Source: Nannocystis punicea
GTDB lineage: Bacteria > Myxococcota_A > Polyangia > Nannocystales > Nannocystaceae
Reading direction: 5' to 3'
DNA: 64,000 bases
NCBI RefSeq assembly: GCF_026965555.1
Contig: NZ_CP114040.1
Coordinates: forward strand, 10,266,001 to 10,330,000
Positions 36,640 to 46,044 of this stretch are shown here, piece by piece. The position numbers and the translations under genes are program-made. The stretch's first letter is position 1. Each line of letters opens with the position of its first letter. The notes beneath the pieces were generated by a model that saw only the letters and a program-made list of their open reading frames with translations, was not told the origin of the DNA and ran no database searches.

Positions 36640-39234
36640 TCAGGCGCGCTTGCGGAAGCGACGCACGCCGAACACGCCGAACAGCAGCAGCGACGCCCAC
36701 AGGCCGCGCGTGCCGTCCTGCGGCTCGGCGACGCAGCCGCAGCCGTCGTCGTCGAGCTGGCACTGGCCGTCGACGCCGCCCGCGGTGTCGGGGCACTCGC
36801 CGTCGCTGATCGTGTTGCCGCCGCAGTCCACCGGGCAGGTCTTGACGCTCTCGTACGGCTCGGTGCACATCTCGTCGCCGCAGACCGCGCAATCCTCGGG
36901 GCAGAGCTCCAAGGACTCGTTGGAGTCGCAGACGCCGTTGCCACAAACGCCGCCGTCGGTCGGATCGGGCAAGCAGTCGTCGGGGCAGTTGGTCTCGTTC
37001 TCGTTCGGCTTCTGGCAGATGTCGTCGCCGCAGTAGCCTTCGTAGTTGCAGTCGTTCGGGCAGTTGGTCGCGTTCTCCGGCGGCTCGCAGGCGCCGTCGT
37101 TGTCGCACGGGCCGCAGTCGTCGGGGCAGTTCTGCTCGTTCTCCGGCGGGTTCTGGCAGGTGCCGTCGCCGCACACGCCGTCGTAGTCGCAGTCGTCGGG
37201 GCAGTTCTCCGCGTTCTCCGGCGGCTCACAGGCCTCGTCGTTGTCGCACGGCCCGCAGTCCTCCGGGCAGGTCTCCGGCGTCTCGTTGTCGTCGCAGGTG
37301 CCGTTGCCGCAGGTCTCGTTGCAGGCGACGCAGGTCGGCGAGTCGCTGTCGCAGGTCTCCCACTCCTGGACCTCGCCGTCGCCGCAGTCGTTCGGATCGA
37401 TCTCGACCTTGACCGAGAACGGGCCGAGGCAGGTCTTGTTGCCGGCCGCGTCGATGGCACAGTACTGCCAAGTCAGCGTGTCCTCGGCCATCTGGTTGTA
37501 GGGGACCTTGAAGTTGACGGTCCAGAGGCCCTCGCCGAACCAGATCGACGGCGCGATGTACTTCTTCGGGTCGCCGTCGGCCAGGCTCTTGATGTCCTCC
37601 GGGTCCTCCAGGCTGAGGGCCATCTCCATGTACGGCAGGCGGCGGTTGTGGGCCGTCAGCGCCGCGCCGTCGCCGATCAGGTTGTACGTGTCGAGCGCGG
37701 TGTCGAACTGGAAGTCGTGCCAGTGGATCGGGGTCTTGTAGTCGTTGACGCGCGCGTCGAGGCCGGCGTCCTTGCCGAAGAACAGCAGCGTGCCGAGCTT
37801 TTCGCCGAAGTTGTCGTCGTAGATGCGCGGCGGCGTCACGTCCTCCGGCACGCCGTCGGCCATGTCGGCCTTGCCGAACAGCACGGAGTTGTCCAGGTTC
37901 GCGTCGCGCTGGGCGACCGCCATGTCCTCGCGGCGGTCGTGGTTGAAGTCGGCGAACATCAGGCTGGTCGTGCGGCTCAGGCTCGGGTCGGCCGGGAACG
38001 CGACGTCCATCATCGGCAGCGCCGGCGGGCCGAACTTGGCCCCGTCGTTGATCAGCAGCCGCGCGTTGACGCCGTTGTTGATGCTGGTGCCCAGGACCAC
38101 GAAGTCCGGCTTGCCGTCGTTGTTGAAGTCGAGGGTCGCCGCGTCGAAGTCGTTCTTGCCCGGGTTGAACTGGGTGGCCCAGTAGTTCATCGGGATGGTG
38201 AAGCCGCCGGCGCCGTCGTTGATCAGCACCGAGTTGCGGCGGGCGCACACGGGCGGGTCGCCGACGCACTGGCTGAGCCCGCCGTCCTGCAGCGTGAGCA
38301 CGTCGAGCGAGCCCTCGCCGTCGAAGTCCATCGGCGTGAACGCCACGTTGATGTTCTTCGTGTTCATCGGCTGCAGCGCCGGCACCGGATGATTCGAGAA
38401 GTTGCCCTCGCCGTCGTTCAACATCACGACCGCCGGGTCGGCGTCGCCGCGCGTCGAGACCATGATGTCGAGCGCGTAGTCGTTGTTGATGTCGACCAGC
38501 TCGAGGTCGAACGACCAGGCGGCCAGCACCTCCATACCCATCGCCAGCTTGGCGCTGCCGTCGCTGAAGGTGCCGTTGCCGTCGTTCAGCCACAGGCGGA
38601 GCGGGTTGCCCGGGTCGTCGATCTGGCCGTGCGGCAGCGGACCCCAGTCCGCCGCCAGGATGTCGAGGTCGCCGTCGCCGTCGACGTCGCCGAGCTCGAG
38701 GTCGCCGATGGTCGCGTTGGCGCTGCCGACGATGTCCTCGCGGGTGAACGTGTTGTTGCCCTCGTTGATGAGGACGTGGCTCATGCTGCCGTTGAAGCTG
38801 TCCCCGACGACCAGGTCGGCGTCGCCGTCCTCGTCGATGTCACCGACCTTGATCACCCACGAGTTGTGTTCCTCCTCGAACACGCCCCCCAGCTCGGTGA
38901 AGCCCGTGCCCTGGTCGTTATGCAGCAGCTGGCTGAACTCCGCGGTGGCCTGGCCGCCGTTGATGAGGCCCTCGCCCTTGCTGTTGGCGAACACGATGTC
39001 GACCCAGCCGTCGGCGTCGATGTCGACCAGCTCGACCTTCTGCGAGGTGTGGGCGTCGTCGGGGAGCTGGACGTTGTTGTTGGGCTCCCAGGGGGTCGCG
39101 CCGGCCAGCGCGGGCATCAAGACCGCAGACACGGCCGCCACGATCTTGAGGGTCTGACCTGCCCGGGCGCGCGAGCTGACGCCACGGCGCGATCGACAGA
39201 GAGGTTGGGACTTCGGCAGACGGACGAACTGCAT
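36640..39234 (-). CDS. Secreted FG-GAP/VCBS propeller with Cys-rich repeats and MYXO-CTERM, copy B
   Basis: An 864-residue paralogue of copy A with the same order: a basic N-region and signal peptide (to about residue 47, LAGATPWEP), seven FG-GAP motifs (VDIDADGWVDIVFANS, GDIDEDGDADLVVG, GDVDGDGDLDILAAD, DFDGEGSLDVLTL, DFNNDGKPDFVVLG, DFNHDRREDMAVAQ), the conserved domain, Cys-rich repeats and the MYXO-CTERM-like DGCGCVAEPQDG tail. It has more Cys-rich repeats than copy A: CGPCDNDEACEPPENAENCP-like and YDGVCGDGTCQNPPEN-like units alternate. Repeat expansion after duplication is the simplest explanation. ATG at 39234 follows GAAGG. Confidence 0.85.
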   Translation of the reverse strand: MQFVRLPKSQPLCRSRRGVSSRARAGQTLKIVAAVSAVLMPALAGATPWEPNNNVQLPDDAHTSQKVELVDIDADGWVDIVFANSKGEGLINGGQATAEFSQLLHNDQGTGFTELGGVFEEEHNSWVIKVGDIDEDGDADLVVGDSFNGSMSHVLINEGNNTFTREDIVGSANATIGDLELGDVDGDGDLDILAADWGPLPHGQIDDPGNPLRLWLNDGNGTFSDGSAKLAMGMEVLAAWSFDLELVDINNDYALDIMVSTRGDADPAVVMLNDGEGNFSNHPVPALQPMNTKNINVAFTPMDFDGEGSLDVLTLQDGGLSQCVGDPPVCARRNSVLINDGAGGFTIPMNYWATQFNPGKNDFDAATLDFNNDGKPDFVVLGTSINNGVNARLLINDGAKFGPPALPMMDVAFPADPSLSRTTSLMFADFNHDRREDMAVAQRDANLDNSVLFGKADMADGVPEDVTPPRIYDDNFGEKLGTLLFFGKDAGLDARVNDYKTPIHWHDFQFDTALDTYNLIGDGAALTAHNRRLPYMEMALSLEDPEDIKSLADGDPKKYIAPSIWFGEGLWTVNFKVPYNQMAEDTLTWQYCAIDAAGNKTCLGPFSVKVEIDPNDCGDGEVQEWETCDSDSPTCVACNETCGNGTCDDNETPETCPEDCGPCDNDEACEPPENAENCPDDCDYDGVCGDGTCQNPPENEQNCPDDCGPCDNDGACEPPENATNCPNDCNYEGYCGDDICQKPNENETNCPDDCLPDPTDGGVCGNGVCDSNESLELCPEDCAVCGDEMCTEPYESVKTCPVDCGGNTISDGECPDTAGGVDGQCQLDDDGCGCVAEPQDGTRGLWASLLLFGVFGVRRFRKRA

Positions 39235-39569
39235 GTTTTTGGACCTTCAATCGGGGGGAACAAAGTCGAGGTAACGAGCCGCCCGCAGCGGGCCGCCCGC
39301 GACACGGCCCTGGAGCGCCGTAGCCAGCATAAGAAGGGTCTCGCGCCGCCGTCCAGTAAAGAGTGAGGTCACGCGCGGTCTCGAGCCTCCGGGCTTACAC
39401 CCCTGCGCGGTGGGAAAACCGGACGCCGGGCCCTTGGAACAGGCGACGTCGGCGTGACACATCGGCGGCCTCGCCGCGACGACCTGTCTGCAAGAACAGG
39501 TTACTGCAGGCGCGCTGGGCGCTACGCACCCCCCGGACCTGCACTCGTGTCCGACGTCTGCGGACGACC
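39235..39569. other. Intergenic region with one inverted repeat
   Basis: About 335 bases between the FG-GAP copy B start and the end of the DUF4139 gene, both leftward. ACCTGT (39482-39487) and ACAGGT (39496-39501) form a 6-bp stem around CTGCAAGA and may end the DUF4139 transcript. I see no gene; the promoter of FG-GAP copy B should lie here. Confidence 0.45.
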
Positions 39570-41204
39570 TCAGATCCCGACGACGTCGCCGTGCTTGCGG
39601 ACGATGAAGCCGAGGCTGAGGCTTGCGCGCCCGTAACCAGGCAGCTCGACCTTCCAGCGGACCAGTCCGTTGCTGTCGGGTCGCGCCCGATCGCTGGTCG
39701 CAGCGGCGTCGACCTCGATCTTCACCTTCTCGATCTCCGACACCGGCACCCGCTCGCTGACTTGCACCGTGCGAGCCTGCGCGCCGAGGTTGCTGAGCTT
39801 GACCTCGATCTTGTGGATCTGCGACGTCCAGCCCGACAGCATCGCCCGCTCCTCGCGCGCCTGCGTCACCGTCCGCTGCACCCGCACGGCCCCGTCGGGT
39901 CCCCAGCCGATGGCGAAGTTCTCGCCGGGCGCGATGAACAACACGCTGGTGCGACCGACGAACCCGCCGTTTTTGATCAGGTCGACCGGCCCGGCGAGGA
40001 TGGGTTGATGCAGGCGGTCGTTGACGTGGGTCGTCTTCAAGATCACGGCCTCGGCGAGCTCGGCCATCAGCACGTGCTCGATCGTGGTCTTCAAGGTCCC
40101 GCTCATCAGCGGCACGCGGTAGGGCCGGCCGTCGCTCGGCACGCTCGCGCGGGCCGCCGCGCGCAGCGTCAACACCTCGCCGCCGTCGTCGATGCCGGGC
40201 AGGTCGGCCGTGCGCTGCTTCGGCGCCGCGCCGAGCCCCGTGGTCTGCACCTCCTGCTCGCGCGCCTCGACGACGATGACCTCGCTCTTGCGCTGGACGT
40301 ACAGCACGTCGCTGGCGAGCTGCGGCGGCTCGGTGCCGAGCGACGGCCGCTCGGTCGAGAAGATCAGCTGCACGTCGCTCCAGTCCTCGCCGGTGTTCTG
40401 CCACACGCAGCCCTCGCTGCTGAAGTGCAGCATCGGGTCGGCGCCCTTGACCAGCTCGACCAGCTGCGCGCGGTGGTACGGCCGCCAGCACGCGCCCGGC
40501 ACCACGTAGTCGACCTGCACGCCGTAGACGCCGGCCGCCGCGACCCACACCTCGACCACGACCTCGGCCGAGACCGCGTCGCTGACCTGCGAGGTCGCGC
40601 CGATCCGCTGGTTCAAGCGCCCGAGCTCGGCCTCGACCTCGCTCACCTCGAAGTCGAGCCCCTGCCGCTCCTCCCGGGCCTTGCGCTCGCGCGCGGCGAC
40701 CCGCTCGAGCGCCTCGGCCCACTGCGCCGGCGCGTCCTGGCCGTAGCAGACGTCGACGCCGATGTCCTGGATCGTGACCTCGCCGACCCCGGCGAGCGCC
40801 GCCTCGTGGCGGTGGGCCAGGTCGCGCGCGGCCTGCAGCTCAGCTAGCCTTTGGGACAGGCGGTCGCGCTCGCGCTGCAGCTCGCGCGCCCGCTCGGGCT
40901 TGTCGTCGCCGAGCACCAGCTTCGAGCGGCGGACCTGCACGTCGCTGACGCGCTCGCGCGCGCCGTCGCCGGACTTCTGGGTGTGCGGCACGATCGCGGC
41001 GCACAGCGTCTTGTCGGCCATGACCGGCGCGACGCCGGCGATCCGCAGGCGGGTGACGCCGGCGCGCAGCTCGATCGAGCCGCGGCGGACGACGTGGGCG
41101 CGGTCCTCGAGGACGGTGACCTCGACGATCGGGGCCTTGAATTCGACCGGCGCGACGGACGGGGTGACGGGCTCGTGCTTGTCGATGACGGTGGGCTCGG
41201 ACAT
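39570..41204 (-). CDS. DUF4139 / mucoidy-inhibitor MuiA-like protein, short form
   Basis: A 544-residue protein without signal peptide. The N-terminal DUF4140-like part (EVTVLEDRAHVVRRGSIEL, residues 28-46) precedes a coiled coil (about 100-200, ERARELQRERDRLSQRLAEL), and the C-terminal DUF4139 part has YVVPGACWRPYHRA, NTGEDWSDVQLIFST and YRVPLMSGTLKTTIEHV. MuiA-family proteins were named for a mucoidy effect, but the molecular role is not known. It starts three bases after the stop of its longer paralogue, so the two form a translationally linked pair and may make a hetero-oligomer. Confidence 0.85.
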   Translation of the reverse strand: MSEPTVIDKHEPVTPSVAPVEFKAPIVEVTVLEDRAHVVRRGSIELRAGVTRLRIAGVAPVMADKTLCAAIVPHTQKSGDGARERVSDVQVRRSKLVLGDDKPERARELQRERDRLSQRLAELQAARDLAHRHEAALAGVGEVTIQDIGVDVCYGQDAPAQWAEALERVAARERKAREERQGLDFEVSEVEAELGRLNQRIGATSQVSDAVSAEVVVEVWVAAAGVYGVQVDYVVPGACWRPYHRAQLVELVKGADPMLHFSSEGCVWQNTGEDWSDVQLIFSTERPSLGTEPPQLASDVLYVQRKSEVIVVEAREQEVQTTGLGAAPKQRTADLPGIDDGGEVLTLRAAARASVPSDGRPYRVPLMSGTLKTTIEHVLMAELAEAVILKTTHVNDRLHQPILAGPVDLIKNGGFVGRTSVLFIAPGENFAIGWGPDGAVRVQRTVTQAREERAMLSGWTSQIHKIEVKLSNLGAQARTVQVSERVPVSEIEKVKIEVDAAATSDRARPDSNGLVRWKVELPGYGRASLSLGFIVRKHGDVVGI

Positions 41205-41207
41205 GAC

Positions 41208-43508
41208 TCACTCCCGGCGGTTGCCGCCGACCAGTTCCTTCTTCGCGGAGATCCGGACCACGTAGGTCGCGCTGAGCTTCTTCTGCTGGCCGGGCGGGAC
41301 CTGCACGCGCCAGCGGTAGCCGCCCTCGAGCTCGTAGTGCTCGGGCTCGAACGGCGCCCACGCCGGCTCGACCGCGCCGAGCTCGACGTGGATCTCGTCC
41401 TCCCGCTCGCGCAGGCTGGGGATCCGCTCCTGCACCTCGACCTCGACCGGCCGCTGCGAGCGGTTGGCGACCTCGAACTCGAGCTCGTGGCGCAGCGACA
41501 GCGAGCCGCCCATCAGGCCGGCCGCCTCTTCCTTGTAGTGGGTGTTGCGCGAGACCTTGATCGCCTGCTCGACGCCGAGGCCGATCTGCACCTCGCCGCG
41601 CGGCGGGGCGACCTTCAGGTCGGCCGACAGCAAGTAGTCGCCGCCGACGTAGATGTCCGCAGGGCCAGGTAGGAGCGGCGCGTCGAGCGGGTTCTTCAGC
41701 TTGACGAAGCGGTACACGTCGGTGCTCTCGCGCGGCACCACCACGTAGCCGAGCTGGATCGGCGCCTGCTGCTTGAGCAGCGGCACCGAGTGATAGTCGC
41801 CGTCGGACGGGATGTCGATCGGCGTCTCGGCGGCGTACACGTAGTCGAAGCCGAACCACGACTCGGCGAACCGGTGGCGCGGCGGCAGCCCGCGGGCGCC
41901 GGCGTGCTGGGCCCGCGCGACCGCGCCGTCGATCAGCGAGACGACGTCGATCTCGCGCGTCACCTCGCGCACCCACAACATCTCGAGGTAGCGCTCGCGC
42001 CGGTGCGACAGCGTCAGCACGCCGCGTCGGCTGGCCTCGGGGCCAGGCATGCGCAGGTCGCCGTAGGCCAGCTGCTCCGGCGCCGCCTCGTGCTCGGGCT
42101 CCGGCTCGAAGCGCGCCAGGCCGCCTCGCGGCGCGCCGCCGCCCCCGCCCTCGGCACCGCCGAACAAGCCGCCGACGGCGCCCGCCAGCGCGCCGCCGGC
42201 GTCCGCCAGCGCTCCGCCGAAGCCGCTGCTCTTGCGCCGCTCGGCCGAGAACGTCATCGCCTGCGGCGCAGCGGCCGACGGCGGCGGAGCCGGAGGCGGC
42301 GGGGCCGAGCGCATCGGCGGCGCCATCGGTCGCGCCGGCGCGCCGCCCTTGGCCTCGGGCCGCGCACCCCCGGGCGCCGGCCCGTTGCGCGCCTGCTCGA
42401 GCTGCTGCAGCTGCGCGAGCAGCTGTTGCTGCTGCGGGCTGATCATCCCGCTCTGCGTCCTCTCGGTCGGCATGTCGGCGAGCAGCGTGTCGATCTCCCC
42501 CGCGACCTCGCGGTCCCACTCGTCGCTGGGCGCCGGCTCGGACGCGGCCGACTTGCGCCTCGGCGGTCCGCCGCCGGCGAGGAAGCGATCGTAGTCGGCG
42601 TACAGCTCGCCCGCGCCGGCGGGAGGCGCCCGCCAGCCGCGGCGCTGCGGCGGAGGTTGACGGCGACCGATCCGCAGCGCCTGCATCTCCGGCAGCTCGA
42701 CCCATCGCTGGGCGTCGGCGGTCGCCAGAGTGAGGCGCACGCCGGTCCAGTCCTCGCCGCTGTCCTGGGCCACCACCGCGCGCACGGCCACGGTCGCCCT
42801 CGCCATGTCGCGGGTCAGGCTCACCGCGTAGGCCGGGGCCCAGCGGGCGCCGGGCACCATGTACTCGAGGATCACGCGCACCGGCGCCGTCGGCACCTCG
42901 TGCGCGCGCAGGCTGATGAGCGCCGCCTTGCGCAGCTCGTGCGGCTTGGCCTGGCGCGCCTTCGAGGCCGCCTTGCGGCGGGCCTCGAGGTGTTCACGGC
43001 GCTCCTCGGCCTCGCGCTGGTCGACGCGGAGCTGCTGCAGCTGCCCGTCGAGCGCCGCGATCTGCTGCTGCTGGAACTCGATCAGCGACAACCTCGCGGC
43101 CGTCGGCGACGGCAGCGGTGGTTGGCCGCGCTTGTTGGCGGGGCGCTCGTACACCTGCAGCCGCTCGAGCCGGGCGCGCTGCGCCTCGAGGTGGGCGCGG
43201 CGGTCGGCGAGCGAGCGGACCTCGCGGCGGGCCTGCTTGAGCTCCGCGTCGTCGGGCGGCGGCAGGGCCGGGTCGGGCACCGCGAGGTCGAGCGCGATCC
43301 GCAGGTCCATCGCCACCGGCAGCTCGCCGCCCTCGCCCTCGACGCGCACGCGGACCGAGCCGTCGTCGAGGCTGAGCGGCAGCCCGAGCACCTTGACCTG
43401 CGGCGGCACCGGCTGCGCCGCCAGCAAGATCGCCGAGCGACAGACCAGCGCGCCCTGGCGATACACCGTGACCGAATCGATCCGCGAGGTCAGGACGGGG
43501 ACGTTCAT
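41208..43508 (-). CDS. DUF4139 / MuiA-like protein, long form with Pro/Gly-rich insertion
   Basis: A 766-residue paralogue of the following short form. It has the same DUF4140-like start (IDSVTVYRQGALVCRSAIL), coiled coil (about 100-215) and DUF4139 strands (YMVPGARWAPAYAVSL, DSGEDWTGVRLTLAT, HSVPLLKQQAPIQLGYVV). Between these DUF4139 strands lies an insertion of roughly 200 residues (about 330-530). It contains PQQQQLLAQLQQLEQA, Pro/Ala runs (PPPPAPPPSA) and a Gly/Ala-rich stretch with GGALADAGGALAGAVGG, which could insert in a membrane. There is no signal peptide. ATG at 43508 has no strong ribosome binding site. Confidence 0.82.
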   Translation of the reverse strand: MNVPVLTSRIDSVTVYRQGALVCRSAILLAAQPVPPQVKVLGLPLSLDDGSVRVRVEGEGGELPVAMDLRIALDLAVPDPALPPPDDAELKQARREVRSLADRRAHLEAQRARLERLQVYERPANKRGQPPLPSPTAARLSLIEFQQQQIAALDGQLQQLRVDQREAEERREHLEARRKAASKARQAKPHELRKAALISLRAHEVPTAPVRVILEYMVPGARWAPAYAVSLTRDMARATVAVRAVVAQDSGEDWTGVRLTLATADAQRWVELPEMQALRIGRRQPPPQRRGWRAPPAGAGELYADYDRFLAGGGPPRRKSAASEPAPSDEWDREVAGEIDTLLADMPTERTQSGMISPQQQQLLAQLQQLEQARNGPAPGGARPEAKGGAPARPMAPPMRSAPPPPAPPPSAAAPQAMTFSAERRKSSGFGGALADAGGALAGAVGGLFGGAEGGGGGAPRGGLARFEPEPEHEAAPEQLAYGDLRMPGPEASRRGVLTLSHRRERYLEMLWVREVTREIDVVSLIDGAVARAQHAGARGLPPRHRFAESWFGFDYVYAAETPIDIPSDGDYHSVPLLKQQAPIQLGYVVVPRESTDVYRFVKLKNPLDAPLLPGPADIYVGGDYLLSADLKVAPPRGEVQIGLGVEQAIKVSRNTHYKEEAAGLMGGSLSLRHELEFEVANRSQRPVEVEVQERIPSLREREDEIHVELGAVEPAWAPFEPEHYELEGGYRWRVQVPPGQQKKLSATYVVRISAKKELVGGNRRE

Positions 43509-43704
43509 AGGCCGGCGGATTTTAGCCCCGTCTTCGCCGGCTCGCGCCGGCTCGCCGACGCCCCGCCCGGAGCCGCGCCGAATCGTCGTTCCCCGCGGTC
43601 TCACAGGCCTCGCGTGGGCGCGGCCGCAAACGCTCGCGGCGGCGCGCATCCGCCACGCGGGCGAGCGCGAGCCGCAGCGCGGCCGCGCTCGTCCGCGCCG
43701 GCGA

Positions 43705-45858
43705 TCACGCCGGCACGCGCGCCACGTTCTTGCGGTCCCAGTGGCGGTGGGCCGCGATTGCCTTGACGAACTGCTGCGCCACCTGCTGCACGTCGGCCGG
43801 CTTGCGCGCGCCGACCACACCTGGCTCTTTGAGCAGGTCGGCCTCCGACCCGCCCGGCGGCACGATGCCGCTGGCGAGCAGCACGTCGAGGCCGTCGCCG
43901 GTGGCGGCGATCGCCTTGTAGTGGGCGAACGCCTCGGCCACGAAGTGGAGCGCCACGCCCTCCTTCTTCAGCGCGGCCGCGCTGTCGGCCCCGCCTGGCA
44001 CGTAGACCGCGTCGTAGAGCACCGACGCCGCCGTGCGCAGCGACTGCTGGGGCGCGAGCGGCTTGCCGTCGCTGCGCTTGACCGGGGCCATCGTCGGCGC
44101 CACCACCTCGACGATCGCGCCGCCGGCGGTGAGGGCCGACTTGATCGCGTCGACCTGGGCGCCGTCGACCCCGTCGGCGACGAGCACGGCGATCTGTCGC
44201 GACTCGATGGTGTCCTTGACGGTGTCGGCCATGCTGAGCTCGGGCGCCTTGACGTCGTCGTAGTCCCGGCGCTGGCCGGGCGGCGAGGTCACGCCGTACT
44301 TGGCCCACTCGGCCTTGAGGCGCTTCATCGCCGCGGCCTGGTCGTCGACGGTGAGGCCGAGGTTCTTGGCCACGCGCTCGGCCAGCTGCACGTCGACCTG
44401 GGTCAGCAGGTCGACCATGCGCTTGCGGACCATCACCGCCTGGACCTTGCTGAGCTCGAAGCTGAACGCGTCGACGACGTGCTGCTTCTCGGGCTCCGAC
44501 TGGTTGCGCCAGAACAGCTCGGCCTGGCCGAAGTGGTCGCCGAACCGCGGGCTGCGCTCACGGACCTTCTTGCCCTCCATCTTCTCGGGGTAGGTGTTGA
44601 AGCCCTTGGCGCCGGCGTGGAACGGGCAGCCCTTCGCCAGCGAGTTCGGCGAGTAGGCCACGGGCCCCTTGTTGATCATGTGGCGCATGTGCCCGTCGCG
44701 CTGATTGTTGTCGATCGCGTTCTCGGGGCGGTTGATCGGCAGCTCGTGGAAGTTCGGGCTGCCGAGGCGGGACAGCTGGGTGTCGAGGTACGAGAACAGC
44801 CGGCCCTGCAGCAGCGGGTCCTCGGAGAAGTCGATGCCCGGCACCACGTGCGACGGGCAGAACGCCACCTGCTCGGTCTCGGCGAAGAAGTTGTCGGGGT
44901 TGCGGTCGAGCACCAGGCGGCCGACCTTCTGCAGCGGCACCATCTGCTCCGGCCACACCTTGGTCGGGTCGAGCACGTCGAACGGGAACTTGCCCTCCTC
45001 GCCCTCGGGGATGGTCTGGACGGCGAATTCCCACTCGGGGTACTGCCCGCGCTCGATCGCCTGCCACAGGTCGAGGCGGTGGTAGTCGGAGTTCTTGCCG
45101 CTGATCTTCTGCGCCTCGTCCCACACCACCGAGTGCACGCCGAGCTTCGGCTTCCAGTGGAACTTGACGAAGTGGGCCTTGCCGTCCTCGTCGAGCAGGC
45201 GGAACGTGTTGACGCCGAAGCCCTCGACCATGCGCAGGCTGCGGGGAATCGCCCGGTCCGACATCACCCACATGAGCATGTGCATGCTCTCGGGGGTCAG
45301 CGACACGAAGTCCCAGAACGTGTCGTGGGCCGAGGCTGCTTGCGGGATCTCGTTGTCCTGCTCCGGCTTCACCGCGTGGATGACGTCCGGGAACTTGGTC
45401 GCGTCCTGAATGAAGAAGACCGGGATGTTGTTGCCGACCAGGTCGTAGATACCGTCCTCGGTGTAGAACTTGACCGCGAAGCCGCGCACGTCGCGGGCCA
45501 GGTCGGTCGAGCCGCGCGAGCCGGCGACCGTCGAGAAGCGGACGAACACCTTCGTCTTCTGCCCGACCTTGCGCAGGAACTTCGCGGTCGTCAGCTTCTT
45601 CAGCGAGTTCGTGACCTCGAAGTAACCGTGGGCCCCCTCGCCGCGGGCGTGGACCACCCGCTCGGGTATCCGCTCGTGATCGAAGTGGGTGATCTTCTCG
45701 CGCAGGATGAAGTCTTCGAGCAGCGTCGGGCCGCGGGCGCCTCCCCTCAGCGAGTTGTTGTCGTCGCCGACCGCGACCCCCTGATTGGTCGTCAAGTCGG
45801 GGCAATTGCCGGGGCCACGCGGCGCCTCGTCCTTCTCGTTGCGATCGTCCGTCGACAT
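43705..45858 (-). CDS. katE: Catalase, large-subunit clade (HPII/KatE-like)
   Basis: A 717-residue monofunctional heme catalase that dismutates hydrogen peroxide. Catalytic His70 is in RVVHARGEGAHG, the distal Asn is near 143 in LVGNNIPVFFIQD and the proximal heme Tyr357 is in GRLFSYLDTQLSRLG. Beyond the core (to about 490), a C-terminal domain of about 190 residues resembles the class I glutamine amidotransferase/DJ-1 fold of clade 2 catalases (IAVLVADGVDG, YDAVYVPGG). ATG 45858 follows GGGAGGA by seven bases. The extra C-terminal domain separates it from small-subunit catalases. Confidence 0.96.
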   Translation of the reverse strand: MSTDDRNEKDEAPRGPGNCPDLTTNQGVAVGDDNNSLRGGARGPTLLEDFILREKITHFDHERIPERVVHARGEGAHGYFEVTNSLKKLTTAKFLRKVGQKTKVFVRFSTVAGSRGSTDLARDVRGFAVKFYTEDGIYDLVGNNIPVFFIQDATKFPDVIHAVKPEQDNEIPQAASAHDTFWDFVSLTPESMHMLMWVMSDRAIPRSLRMVEGFGVNTFRLLDEDGKAHFVKFHWKPKLGVHSVVWDEAQKISGKNSDYHRLDLWQAIERGQYPEWEFAVQTIPEGEEGKFPFDVLDPTKVWPEQMVPLQKVGRLVLDRNPDNFFAETEQVAFCPSHVVPGIDFSEDPLLQGRLFSYLDTQLSRLGSPNFHELPINRPENAIDNNQRDGHMRHMINKGPVAYSPNSLAKGCPFHAGAKGFNTYPEKMEGKKVRERSPRFGDHFGQAELFWRNQSEPEKQHVVDAFSFELSKVQAVMVRKRMVDLLTQVDVQLAERVAKNLGLTVDDQAAAMKRLKAEWAKYGVTSPPGQRRDYDDVKAPELSMADTVKDTIESRQIAVLVADGVDGAQVDAIKSALTAGGAIVEVVAPTMAPVKRSDGKPLAPQQSLRTAASVLYDAVYVPGGADSAAALKKEGVALHFVAEAFAHYKAIAATGDGLDVLLASGIVPPGGSEADLLKEPGVVGARKPADVQQVAQQFVKAIAAHRHWDRKNVARVPA

Positions 45859-46030
45859 CTCGTCGTCCTCCCTTGGGCCGTCCGTGCTGCGACGCGACGG
45901 CCGCCCTCCTTAGCACCCCCGTCGATCGGTGCAACCGCGCCCGCCGCGAACGACGCCCGCCGAGACGCCCGACGCGGGCCTGCGAGGCGGCGCGCAGTCG
46001 AACGTCGGCGCCCGCCGACGACGGACGACC

Positions 46031-46044
46031 TGTCCTTCAGGACA
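46031..46044. repeat. TGTCC-TTCA-GGACA hairpin directly after agmatine deiminase stop
   Basis: TGTCC (46031-46035) and GGACA (46040-46044) surround TTCA immediately beyond the stop codon of the leftward agmatine deiminase gene. It matches the family found at convergent gene ends. Confidence 0.55.

Noticed and set aside
36499..39366. Rightward 955-codon frame opposite FG-GAP copy B
   Set aside because: Composition is Val/Asp/Arg repeats mirroring the FG-GAP codons. There is no start context and no motif.
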